This document shows, piece by piece, positions 1 through 11,309 of a stretch of 64,000 nucleotides of DNA; position 1 is the first letter of the stretch; the number at the start of each line of letters is the position of its first letter. The position numbers and the translations under genes were made by a program. The stretch covers positions 51,391-115,390 of the forward strand of contig CBFFRP010000268.1 in assembly GCA_965644295.1 (NCBI GenBank), in the 5' to 3' direction. Under the pieces are notes generated by a model. The model saw only the letters and a list, made by a program, of their open reading frames with translations, had not been told where the DNA came from and ran no database searches. The stretch comes from Paraphysomonas bandaiensis (taxonomy: Eukaryota; Chrysophyceae).

Positions 1-312
1 GCCGTAATTTTTTGTGTGATATTCACCTGTACACTCCAATCCAAGCTGAATGATTTGAAGCTTTGATAAGTACAACGCAGTCTCTTCCACCGCAGCGCAC
101 ATCGGAGCAATATCAAGCTGAATAGTCATACCATCAAAATAACTGTCTCCTTTTACTACTGATATGTTTATAGTATTTGATATAAAACCATTAACTCTGT
201 CTGCACGATCCAAGTAATAATTCAGCAAGTTTTGAGAGCGGAAACTATGCCATGCAGACTTATACATGGGCATCTTAATCCAATCCAGACCAATGTAGCG
301 TGAATTCTCCAT
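1..312 (-). CDS. Unrecognised protein, N-terminal part only (runs off the left edge)
   Basis: Reading the minus strand from an ATG at 312, a frame stays open for 104 codons to the window edge. It begins MENSRYIGLDWIKMPMYKSA and includes a region rich in Trp, Tyr and hydrophobic residues followed by a predicted helix (around residues 68-92). There is no signal peptide or membrane segment. I do not recognise the family. The 590-bp spacer to the next gene on the plus strand makes the two divergent. The codon composition and sustained openness look coding, but length alone cannot prove it; an intron inside the stretch is possible. Confidence 0.5.
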   Translation of the reverse strand, partial: MENSRYIGLDWIKMPMYKSAWHSFRSQNLLNYYLDRADRVNGFISNTINISVVKGDSYFDGMTIQLDIAPMCAAVEETALYLSKLQIIQLGLECTGEYHTKNYG

Positions 313-901
313 AGTGTACAGTACGTTTGACTATCCAGCTATTCTAGTGCCCAGGATGAGCTGTTATATATGGTAACCCTTATATGCATTGCTGAGAATG
401 CTATTGTGCCATATAGAGGAACAAGAAGCACGTAACTGTAATCGCATGTGAGACAGTTGCAGTATGTTGAGACTGTGATAGCGAGTGCTAAAAATATGGG
501 ATTTTTGCATTTTGGAGAACTAATATACAGGATTTCTATATTTAGATCTTTCATTGACGTTCCTGGTTTTAACACACAAAATTCCTATATTTTATATATT
601 TCTCTAATTTTTCCATCTATTAATCATATTATCTCATGTTTTTAGAATAGAAGATAGAACACTGAAGAACCACTTGGAGAAATATTATCAATGTCTTGAT
701 AGTCAGTCCCTCATATTAATATCAGTGTCAATTCCCTCTCAACATCACTGTTTTACTGGCAAGTTAGTATATCTAAAGTTATTTACTGTTAGTTTACAGT
801 GTATTGATTGATATCTGACCTCTTCCTTTGAACACAACCGTTAATTATCTCTGCAATTAGCTATTGACTGTATAGCAGTACGTATATTGGCTATAGTAGA
901 G
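313..901. other. Divergent intergenic spacer, no gene seen
   Basis: AT-rich spacer of 589 bp between the truncated minus-strand gene and the SEL1L3-like gene. It should hold both promoters. Short open frames here are not supported by domains or composition, and no repeat was recognised. Confidence 0.5.
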
Positions 902-3900
902 ATGATTGGGTTATTAATATCTGTTTGGCTTGCATTCACCTCAGCTACTGTACCTCAATGGAATTATGTGAGAGATTTGCAAACATATGGAGAACAGCGC
1001 TGTGAATCAGAGTGCTTAGTAGACAGAAGATGCGTATCATGGACATACAATGACTCGAATATAAACAATCAGGGACAAGGACAGTGCTATTTACAGTCGG
1101 AATTATTCGAACGACTGAGTAGTCGTATTCGCCCAACATCAATTTCAACTGATAGCCCTCAATATAAAATTGGCAACAGTAGTTCACATCAATATACATC
1201 TCGGATGCGACTACTAAGCGGGCCTGTCGCTATAGGCAGATCGACCGTGATAAATTTTCCGCAAAGTTTTTATTTTGGTTGTTCGTATACCATATCGGCT
1301 TGGTTTTGGCTGTGGAAAGTTACTAAAATGCCCCTCAGACATGAGATGCCGATATTCTCAACGCACGAGAGTACCCCTGCGTTGTATTCTCACCAAGCCA
1401 TATTGCCATCTGTTGTATTCAATATCGGTTCCCGTCGGGACAATATTTTTTTTAGTACTCTGAAAGACTCTCGGGGTGATTACGAAGGCACATGGGGCGG
1501 TGAAGTTGAGTACAACAAATGGATACATTTAGCTATTACCTTTTCCAGAGATAAAATGATGGTGTACATGAATGGCAAGCTACATTGTGAACCAATGGTT
1601 ATGTCTAAGAAGCAACAGTACCTATCCCATGTTTGCCCTGAAATCGAGTATCCTCATCACCTGAATAGGACAACTGCATTACCCAATAACACTATCATGC
1701 AACTTGGTGGCAGTAAGCAGGGATCGATGTTGGGTATGCTGTCGAATATCGACATATTTCGGGGATTGGCTTTGGACGAACACCACATAAAACAATGGAT
1801 GCTTCAAAATATTCCGGTTCAATTTCCCACCCTTCAGAAGCTTGTTCAAACCAGTGCGAAATATATCTTTAAAACAAGCATTGGATATCAAGATGATTAT
1901 GCGTTAGTGGATTATGGCATATGTCCTGTTAGTAAATGTGGTCCTATTTGTGTACCCACTGAAGTGATACCTCCAGATGAAGAAGTACAGAATGTTGATA
2001 GCAGAGACGAAGCGTCATGGGGTGGTGATGCACTGGATGGTGTGGAGTCGGTATCTAGTGAAATCACACCTCATGGCGACATTGATATATCCCCGCAAGG
2101 GGATGTCAGTCAAGACGAGAAGACGGACACAAGCACGTCCTTTACAAGCGATCCTCCTGAAGAAGTTGCCACAGATAGAGACACTCCTTCGCGATTGAAG
2201 ACTTCAGATTTGTTGAAAAAGCAGGAAAAGGAATGGAAAAATATGTTTCAATTACCCAATGAGGGAAATTGGGACGATATGGGCGACCTCTTGAACTTGG
2301 ACGATGCAACTTTGCAAGAGATATCTGATATCTACGGCATAGATTCTGCATTGTTAGACCCTACTATGTCTGATGAAGAAATCTTGCGTGCATTATCAGA
2401 GGCTGCAGGCTATGATGTTGGTCTCGATGGTTTAAATTGGGACAAAACTACTGAGAGACTGTTGGACGAATATTATGCCTCAGCATATTATGATAATGGT
2501 CACACTGACGACATGTCCTTTGCAACTGGTAACCATAAATCGGATCATACAGGTAGCAGTACTGTGGACGATGACATTACTGTAATTGAAGAAGACTATT
2601 ACTATGGCGATGAATACTATATTGAAGATGCGGTAGACTATGACGAAATTGAATTACCAAACCTTGACAGTGAGACGCCACAGCAGCAAACAGAGTCCAG
2701 TACAGCTACTCCCTCTGATACACCAATCCAGCCTGTGAAGCTAACTGCAGCTGAGTTGAAAGCTAGACTAGATGTGCAGTTACGTGACCCGTATTTTCGG
2801 ACTTATGTTCGCGCACCTGCGGTTGGAAGGGATGCTGAAGAATATGATTCTGGAAAGGATACGAGCAGTCGAAGTGCAGCTTTCTCAAGTGGCAAGCTGT
2901 ACTCTGAAGTTGCATCAATCGTAGCATCAGTATTATCCGTCCTTCGGGGACAGTTATATGCACTGAGGGACGGTGTACTGCAGCATATTCAAACGACTCT
3001 AGATTTTCTGGGTTTGAATGTAAGTGCGTATAATTCATCTGTAATCAATGCTACTGCGTCGTACGAGAAAAGCAAATATGACAAAGATATTGACGCTGTC
3101 CTTCAGCGAATGTTGGAAAAATCAAGTCTGTTGCGGGATAGGCTGACCAGTGAGAGCGAACAAGTTATGCGAGATTGGATATCTACTTTAGCTTCGCAAC
3201 ATGTGGATGGTGTTGATGTTCTTGAGGCACTTTTAGAGGGTTCTTTTATGGTTGTTGAATCAGAGGCTTCTGATCCTAGAGTAGAGCGCATAATAGAATT
3301 GTATGATCAAGCGATGCATTGGATGTCGGGACGACATATTGTTCATACCTATGACCAACTAAATGGCGATAAAGTAATGACACGTGTCATGACACGTGTT
3401 CATGAGAATGATACGAGAAATATTGGACACGGTATTGAAAGTACATCTAGATCTGATGCTGTACACGGGAAGTCTTCTCGGCGATCATACATGAGTGATA
3501 TTAATATCTACCGAGAGAGATCTTTTGAACCTTCTCAATCAACACTAATGGCTGCGATGTGGCTGTCGGACGAACTGGAGTTAGAATACTCAATACTTGC
3601 CGAAGGAGGGTATTTTTCTAACCAGCAAGCAGGAATGCTTGGACAAGGTCCTAGATTAGCTCTTGGAAGCAGGCATAACGATATGTCTCCCACAGTGCGT
3701 TATCAGGGCGATTTTCGAGAATATGTTAGCGACATTGTGCATGGAAAAATGGAAGTGTTGGCCCTTGGTGGAGGAGCTTCTGATGCAGACATTTCTAATC
3801 CGAAATCGACTGTGGAAAGCACAGTAATTGAGTCAGCAGATAACAAAGTCCGAACGAGTGATGATAAGGCGGAAGAGTTTGGTACGACATACTTGGATTT

Positions 3901-6491
3901 TGTTGCTGCTGTTGCACGTATGGACGCTTTTTTGGATTCAGATTCACTTATTGACGAAAACTTGAAGGATATTTTGATAAACGTGTCGTCAGATGCTCAT
4001 TCAGTGAGTTTATCTCCCTCTAGAGTGTATAATGCAACAATCGCGGATACATCAGACTCTCTACTTCATAGAATCGAGACTTCTGAATGTATTGTGGCAG
4101 CATCATACTATCTTCCTGTGATGAGGTATGTCCTGGCCAATTACGGCGATACCACAACTGGAGTGGCGATTCCTGAGGATATTCGGCTTGCGGATATTCC
4201 TTCACTGGATCAGTTAATAGGAGGTGTTTCAGGTGCTACCTCTGTAGGTGGAGACGGCGGGTACACAGGTAAGGCACTTTTTATTGCTATATGTTTGCTT
4301 ATTAAATTCACTTTTTTCTATTGCTGTGAATAGCTGGTGCCAGGCAAACTGCCACTTCGGATGCCATGGAGACCTCCATTCGAACGCACTATGTAGCTGA
4401 GGCGGCCGCTGGAAACCCTCAAGCCCAGGTTTGTTCTGATGCTTTGCTGTGAATAGTGATATGTCTATCCCAATACAAAAAAATACAAAGTTATTTGTTA
4501 TTCCATAACCTAGGTATGGTTGGGAATACGAAGTTTTTGGGGGAGTCACGGATTGGAACCTAATGCAACTGCTGCGAGAAAGTGAGTTGTGTATCATATA
4601 CAAAGCAGTTTTATGTGTATATTGTTGAAGTTACTTTCTGTAGATATTTGATGAAATATATGATTTTATTTCAGGTACTTCGAAATGGCTGCTGCCAAAA
4701 ACCACAGTGAAGCTCTATATTGTCTAGGCGCTATGTATGACAATGGCCAAGGTGGCTTACCTCGCAACAGAACCAAAGCACTGGAACTGTTTCGTCTCTC
4801 AGCAGAGCAAAAAGTTCCGTGGCCTGCATCGCTGCAAGCCTTGGGAAACTACCATTGGAACTCAGGCCCATCAGTGAGTAAACTATTAATGTAGCACTCA
4901 ATTGTATCGTAGTACCTTATATTTTGTTGTTCGTGTTAACGCAGTCTCAGCGAAATGAATCATTGGCGAAGGCGTATTTTGAAAAAGCCGCTGAAATGGG
5001 TAATGCGAATGGGTACTACAGTCTTGGGACTATGTACCGCGATGATAGCGTCAGTGTTACAATGAAAAATATTCCCCTGGCTGTGCATCTGTATACACTT
5101 GCGGCCACTCAGGGCAACATCAGGGCACTGGGAAACCTTGCATATGCGCTGTACGACTCTGACTCCTGGATAGGGCAGTATGCTCGTGAACAAGATGCCA
5201 TATCTCGCAAACAATTATTTGAGAATTCATCACACAGCAAGTTAGGTCAACATCAAGTTGCCAGTAAAGAAGCTTCCGATTTAGATGTCGAAGACTCGCA
5301 TGATTCACGAAAAGCTGAGAACTTGGATGACGAGGAAGTAGATGATGAATTATCTAGGTGGGGCTACAACGAGACATTGGGCTTCACTGTGATTCTACCC
5401 GGAGTAAACCAAGTAATCCCAATACCAACACCTATTCGGAGTAGCTGCGAAGCTGCTCTTCCTCTGCTGAAACACCTTGCCGAACACTCATATCGTCCTA
5501 ATGATCTATCGAAGGAAGCTCTAGATGCTTATATGTCTGGAGATATATGGGCTGCACTAGAATTATATGAGGAGGCTGCAGAATTAGGAGTTCAATCTGC
5601 TCAAGAAAATGCTGCGTTTTTGTATGAATTAATTGCTGAAACTATTTGCCCGAATGAAGAATTTGACTCTACAGGGGTGCAACAATCCATTGTTGGTGAT
5701 GCGTTCAACATGATATCCAGTAATTTAGCCCCCGCTAAGTCATATGTATCATTTGTTTTACGCATATTCGGTTCAACAACAGATCTGGCGAGTGATGCTA
5801 ATGTTAACCGAAACACCAGTGTATACAGCGGTCAGCAAAAATTAATCCATAGTCCGAATTGCAAGCGATATTTTAAAGGCATGGCTACTCGACGTTGGAT
5901 CCAGGTGGCTAATAATGGAGATGTGGAAGCTATGCGCGAAGTGGCTAGTATGTATGAGAGCGGCATTCATGTCGAAAAGAATCTGACACAAGCTGCGAGT
6001 CTCTATGCTCATGCTGCCGCTATGTTTGGTGATATAAGTAGCGTGATGGCTCTTGCGTGGATGATTCATAAAGGCCACGGATCTGGTACGTGGTGTATTG
6101 AACGAAATATGATAGTAAACCTTTAATTTTGTTATACTGATACTTTATGTTATACTGATATTACGCATCCGCTTATTTATACTATGCAGAAATTCCGAAG
6201 AACTTGACTCTCGCTGCATTACTCTATGCAAAAGCAGGAGAACTTGAAACCGTATATTCAGACTATGGTCTTTCTTGGGCTACAACTCTTGGCGTTGCAC
6301 CTTTTTTGGCGAAAGTTGCCGTGGGAATCGAGCAATATGTCAACACCTGGAATGTATACAAGATCGCCTCTAATTTTGCTCTGTATATGGACGACGAAAA
6401 AAGTATTAGTGACTTTTTGGTGTTGGGAGGTTTGATAGCATGTTTTCTCATTTTAGTGTACATTAAGCTTAGAAGAAATAGACGAATGTAA
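902..6491 (+). CDS. SEL1L3-like type I membrane protein: PAN/Apple, LamG-like and Sel1 repeats
   Basis: Six exons: 902-4268, 4334-4428, 4514-4581, 4675-4873, 4945-6085, 6190-6491; 1723 aa; all junctions GT-AG and in phase. I start at ATG 902, which gives the signal peptide MIGLLISVWLAFTSA. In order: a Cys-rich PAN/Apple-like segment (about 20-90), a concanavalin/LamG-like beta-sandwich (about 100-310, with the WIHLAITF and VYMNGKLHCEP signatures), a long acidic low-complexity linker (about 350-640), a helical middle region, Sel1-type helical repeats (about 1140-1350 and again about 1430-1680; repeats such as YFEMAAAKNHSEALYCLGAM), and one C-terminal membrane helix followed by a basic tail KLRRNRRM. 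Vertebrate SEL1L3 also combines a lectin-like domain with Sel1 repeats and a C-terminal membrane helix; the N-terminal PAN domain and the acidic linker are extra here. Likely ER/secretory membrane, with the bulk in the lumen. A role like HRD3/SEL1L in ER quality control is only a guess. Confidence 0.8.
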
Positions 6492-6904
6492 TTTTAACTA
6501 TAGGTGGCATATATATGACTGGTTTATCAACTTATTGACATATATGTGACATCTAGTTACCAGGGATAGGGAACAATATATTGCAATACTATCCTCATAC
6601 TCATTCACCGAGTCATCATAGGTGACGTCAATATTGACATATGCATTCAAAATTATATTATATATGCTTGCATCTTGCATCCGCCAAAACTGTCGAGTAG
6701 GTTTCACAAACAACTTCATATTAAGTGTAGTAGGATGTATACGTGTGCTTATGTAGTACGCTAAAAGCTGCGCTGAACAGACGTTCACCCTCAACATAGT
6801 CGGGGAAACTAACGTGAGCCGCATATATATACAGCAGATAATGTTCTGCCCAGTCATAGCCTAATGCTTGTGTAGTACAAGGTACAAGGGACACTAATAA
6901 GTGT

Positions 6905-7434
6905 TACTTGTGTAGACGTCTCTGGGCCTTGTCGAATAAACAGGGATCTATTATTGGACCTAGTTAAATTGGTGTAATTTCCTAGTCACACCAAAATTGG
7001 TGTAAAAACCTAGTCAAGCGGTTGAAAAACCTAGTCATTTAAAAATTCATATTTTTAGTTTACAATGACTAGGTGTTTATGGTATTCACCTAGTCAAAAA
7101 GTTGACTATGTTGAATCATTTATTACTTTGACTAGGTTATTTCACCAAAATAGCGTGACTAGGTAATTAAACCAATTTGACTAGGTTGAATAATATTTCC
7201 CGAATAAACAGGCATCCGGAAATGGACCCACCTCAAAGCACCCGGGGCGTTGGACTGCCTGCTGAAGTCAAGCATCCGGAACAGGGCCCACTTCAAGGGC
7301 ATCTGGAGGGGATGTTCACTTTAAGGACTCAAAATCTTAAAGTCAGAGGATGTCAGGTATATATCAACATTCTGCATGATCACTGCGTTCGCTTTGAGTG
7401 ATAGAGCAAAAGTAGTTGCACCTTTGTGCTTGCG
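6905..7434. repeat. Dispersed repeat R1, copy a (split by a nested MITE)
   Basis: The segments 6905-6942 and 7202-7434 together match, in reverse complement, the block at about 48180-48390. Shared words are TTGTGTAGACGTCT, GGCCTT, CGAATAAACAGGCATCCGG, ATGTCAGGTATATATCAACAT and TTTGAGTGATAGAGC. A third, partial copy lies at 63840-63990. R1 codes for nothing recognisable; it may be a non-autonomous element or an old solo terminal repeat. Confidence 0.7.
6943..7201. mobile_element. MITE-like element with terminal inverted repeats and 9-bp target duplication
   Basis: A 259-bp element with termini GGGATCTATTATTGGACCTA and, in reverse complement of the right end, GGGAAATATTATTCAACCTA; the inverted similarity continues for over 45 bp. 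It is flanked by a perfect direct repeat GAATAAACA (6934-6942 and 7202-7210), so it inserted into repeat R1. The interior repeats the word ACCTAGTC / GACTAGGT about ten times, in both orientations, and could fold into a long hairpin. A 9-bp duplication with GGG termini is typical of Mutator-like (MULE) elements, so MULE-type MITE is an inference. Related fragments lie at 26196-26262 and 35672-35765. Confidence 0.8.
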
Positions 7435-7868
7435 TCAACCTTTGATCAACTTCCGTATCCTGAATCTTGAATCGTCATGATACTTCGGTTTCACAGTTAG
7501 AGGTATATAGTACTTTTGACTACCTCTTACAGTTTTTTCACATTGTATTTAACGTATTCTACAGTTCTATCTTAGAGAAACATGCATATTCCAACAAAGA
7601 ATGATAAGTATAATGCGATATTTCTATATAAGTAACGTATCAGCAGTGACACTTGCTCTCAGAAGCTACTACGCAAGTACATGCCTTAGATGCAAATGTA
7701 TACAAAACTATCATTGCATTGTGCAAGTATATGACGTTTTAGTTTTTATCATAAGGTGCACTGGTCATCTTATACGTTTAAAAGAGAAATTTTTAATGAG
7801 AAGATTCTTCATTTTCATCACAGGGGAACAACTAAAGTGACATATATCCCCACTATTTCAGAACAGAG

Positions 7869-8554
7869 TTACAAATCCGTTTTTGAAAGCAAGTCAACAA
7901 TAACTTCCTTAATATCTCCAGTTACATGTCTCGCGTTTCCATTTTGGTCAATAATAAATCTTCCATCGAAATTCCTACAATATGTATTAATATACGGCCA
8001 GATCAAACAAATACATCATACCAATTAATGTGCTTCTTAGCTGTTCTGTCCTTCAAAAACACAAATGTTGGTCGTGCATTGACACCATTTACGTCCCCTT
8101 TCTCCATAATAACCCCTTCAAATCCTTTAGACTGAGCGAACACAGAGATCGCCTGACTATCACCAGGTTCCTGTGCACCAAACTGATTGCAAGGATAGAT
8201 CAATATTTCAAATGAATTAGATCGCAGTGGTGCTAGAGACTTTAAGAGATCATATCCTTCAGCAGTGTACCCACAATACGACGCCACATTCATAATAAAC
8301 ACAACTTTTCCTCTAAATCTCTCAAATGAAACTTGATTTCCATTAATATCATTCTCAACTATACTGTAGAAGTCCACAGGAGGAGGTAGAGATGATTTAG
8401 CATACGTACGACAGGAATCTGCACATGATTGTAGCATATAAGCAGGGTTCTTATCACACTCTCCTATAGAGGCCCAGTATTGACAGTTTTCATGTTGATC
8501 AATAGCTGTAGATAGAGTTAGAGTAAGGAGGGTGAAGAGAGTAGCGTAGTGCAT
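7869..8554 (-). CDS. Secreted glutathione peroxidase-like protein with ShKT-like N-terminus
   Basis: Two exons on the minus strand: 8554-8022 and 7974-7869; 212 aa. I start at ATG 8554 because it gives a clean signal peptide (MHYATLFTLLTLTLSTA); an upstream in-frame ATG at 8644 would bury it. After the signal comes a small ShKT-like module (C-x8-C-x10-C-x3-C, with the GEC and NPAYM signatures; a final Cys is missing), then the glutathione peroxidase fold with the peroxidatic site NVASYCGYT and YPCNQFG. The catalytic residue is Cys (TGT), not selenocysteine, as in plant and protist thioredoxin-dependent enzymes. The conserved Trp-Asn-Phe motif is completed across the 47-nt intron (W then NFDGRF). 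Expected to reduce hydroperoxides in the secretory pathway or outside the cell. Confidence 0.85.
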
Positions 8555-9531
8555 ATTTGAATTGGAGTTACTGGGATGACTGTGTTCGAGTGGTAAGTTA
8601 AGTATGGAATCTACTGTCATATAGATGCCTACTACGCTATACATGCAGCTAGCTACAGTATATGGAGCATGTGTGCAAGCGTATGCGTCTTATTTTTCGG
8701 GAATTTATTGAAGCAAAACTCGTCTACATTACTGATATCCAACTACGGCTGGAATACAGAAAATTATTGTCTCAATATTTGAGGCAATTTTCAACAAAAA
8801 TATACAAAGGATGCCGATATGAGCAATACAACACACAGTACACCTACAAACACCTACTCTGTACTCATACACACCTACAGTAGTACATACTGTACTGCCT
8901 GTATAGATATGCACGAAGATGCTGCCCTACAGAAAAATACGTGACAACATCGGAATGTATAACCACCAATCAATATGATAGCAGCTAAATAGCTTTGTTT
9001 TCATTGGCCACTATGTAACTGAAGAAATGAGGACAACAACAGGACAGCAACGTTGCTGAATAATTAGATTTATGTCATGAAACAACAACAAACAGAGCGT
9101 ATATCATCTGGAATAGATAGCCATGACACCGGATACAACTAGCAGCATCTAACAATGCATAGTCATTTATAATTTATATAACGCGTGCCGATGTCATTTT
9201 CATAATATTATGACCGTGATAGGCTATGACAAATGGATGAAGGGCATTTCATCACATACAAATGCTGTTTTACACATCAGTAACCTACAAATAACAACCA
9301 GGAAAGTGTATAATACAGGCCCGGCAACTACAGTTGATCTCATACACTAAATCAATTGATAGCCTCTATTGCATGCGGTACGTATTACTTTGTTGTACTA
9401 GTACTTTGTGTATAATTTTTGCAAGGACGCGATTAATACATGAATACCATGGAAGAAACACTTTCCCACATTTCGAGAGTACTAGCGAATCATACTCAGT
9501 ACGAGTCATATGTAAGATATCAGTATATTCA
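8555..9531. other. Intergenic spacer, no gene recognised
   Basis: About 980 bp between two minus-strand genes. It is AT-rich with ACA/TAC-rich patches near 8820-8910 (for example ACACAGTACACCTAC and TACTGTACTGCCTGTA) that resemble the promoter-side words seen in other 5' spacers. Open frames here look random. Confidence 0.5.
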
Positions 9532-10900
9532 CTACGTGATTAATCGTCCTAACTTTTTACCAATTGACATATATCTCTGTTCCATTTCACCATATAGTAC
9601 GCTTAACTCCTTCTGCATATCTGCCTTAGATAGACCTTTTAACTCACCATTGCTTTGAAGAATGCTTTTCTTTACTTTCAAACGAAACTTTTTGTAAACT
9701 TCTTGGTCACTCGGCTTATATTTTTCTACATCTTCTTTATTTATTTCAGAGCTATTACGATCGGTAACTCCTTCATCAAGAGGACGTTTTGTCCCTGTCA
9801 ATGACTTCAGGCCATTTACTGCTGAGGTACATCTGGGAACAGATATGCCACACAGGACAAGGAACTCCAACGCCTGCTTTACGAACAATAGCTGGGATGG
9901 AATTATCTTTACATCGCTGGCTACTATGTTCTCAATATCGACGTCGTTATTTCGTGCGTACTGCATACACCACTCCACGTCAACTGCATCCCTCAGGCGC
10001 TGAAATCCCTCTGCAGGATCTTCCACAGTAACTTCAGCTACAAAAGACCGAGTGGAAGCAATTCGATATGTTTCAAGCAGCATATGTCGACCAATACCCT
10101 TACCCTATTATCAGTGCGTGTTACATATCTATACCAATAGTGTAGAATGAAATACCAAAACAGGATCAAAACTAAGATGCACCAACATCTATTGTACACA
10201 GTGGATACAAGTACCAATACACATATATTGAACAACAGGTTGCAAGTTATACATGATCTAAGAATAATGTATCCTATACCTGGTGGTGGGGTAGAACAAG
10301 AGCTTGACAGACACGGATCTTTGTGCCCACAATAGGATTATGGAATGAATAGAGCGTAAAGTATCCCGCCACTGACAGAGTATCACCTTCTTTTTTAAAC
10401 ATAAACATAACCTCCCACTTATCATCATTAAAGTCCACTGAAGATGCGGTTTCGATAAACCACATTGCCACGCGCTCAGCTCGTGATAATAGACTTCCTG
10501 CGATATCATCCTCATGTTTGAAGAGATATAATTCAAACACCTCGTTGCCAATATTTATAGTCTTCAGTAGATTGGGACCTAAATCGGGTTTGGACGGTAT
10601 CACCTCTGGCGGAGGAGAGAGAAGGGGATTCAGCTTATCTTGTAAGCTCTTGGCAGTATCTTCAAATGGTAGATTAGATATAGTCATTCGAGAATATAAA
10701 TTGTAAATATCAATGTAAATATCAACCCGCAGATCATTGACTCCTGTCTCATTGATAATAACTTTCTCATCATCAAATGTTTGGTGTGTGTATGTCGGGT
10801 GTGTTACTATACAATCACTCCCACACCCTTCAAAGTGAAGATATATAACATCATTAGCTCGTAACACACAAGCTGGAGTGCTTGGCACATCATCTTCCAT
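9532..10900 (-). CDS. HAT1: Histone acetyltransferase type B catalytic subunit HAT1
   Basis: Two exons: 10900-10280 and 10098-9532; 395 aa, close to the usual ~420. HAT1 acetylates newly made histone H4 (Lys5/Lys12) in the cytoplasm and nucleus with the chaperone RbAp46/48 (family knowledge). The first exon carries the HAT1 N-terminal domain (FTHQ-like segment HPTYTHQTFDDEKVI) and the start of the GNAT fold (VMFMFKKEGDTLSVAGYFTL). The acetyl-CoA loop QGIGR is built across the intron: exon 1 ends in LVLPHHQ and exon 2 starts GIGRHMLLETY, then VTVEDPAEGFQRLRD, a signature of this family. The C-terminus is a basic helical extension. The exon join keeps phase 0. The start at 10900 fits the family. 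Confidence 0.92.
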
Positions 10901-11309
10901 TATCTGTATGAAGATAAGGCCTCAATGGATGTGTGATACTTAGTTAAGACTGTCTAATTGTGTATGTATGTGTATATATCATATTTAACTTTTAAAACTT
11001 TGTATGAGTAGAGTATACCGTATAGCAATACAGTGCCACTGTACGTACATGTAGACGAAGTATGGGAATTCTCTATTTTGTTAGAAATACGGTATTTCGG
11101 GGTTTTGGTGTGCTGAATATTGGCGCTTTTAGAAACACAGTAACTGAAGTATACTGTAAGTGGTAGTTAATTTAACGAAGTTCCCTCTATAGTAACACAT
11201 GCTTCATAGCTCACGATATATACGATGGATTGTGTTAGGCTTCATATGAAGTATTAAATGTGATTAATAGAAGGGTAGAATGCATGTTTTAGTAGTGTAA
11301 ATTCTTTCA
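10901..11309. promoter_or_regulatory. Divergent promoter spacer (HAT1 / ZnF-IQ-WW gene)
   Basis: 409 bp between two divergent starts. Around 11010-11050 it has AGTATACCGTATAGC and ATACAGTGCCACTGTACG, members of the palindromic TATAC/GTATA plus CAGT/ACTG words common to 5' spacers in this window. No experimental promoter evidence; inference from position. Confidence 0.3.

Larger units (their letters stand above)
6492..7868. other. Convergent (3'-3') spacer holding repeats
   Basis: Spacer of 1377 bp between the ends of the SEL1L3-like gene and the peroxidase gene. It holds repeat R1 with the nested MITE. The rest is AT-rich without a recognised gene. Confidence 0.6.

Noticed and set aside
6943-7201. 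A CRISPR-like array, because of the repeated CTAGTC/GACTAGG word
   Set aside because: The words are 7-8 bp, irregularly spaced and in both orientations, and the block has terminal inverted repeats and a target duplication; it is a MITE in a eukaryotic genome.
7869-8554. Selenocysteine in the glutathione peroxidase
   Set aside because: The catalytic codon is TGT (Cys), so no UGA recoding is needed.
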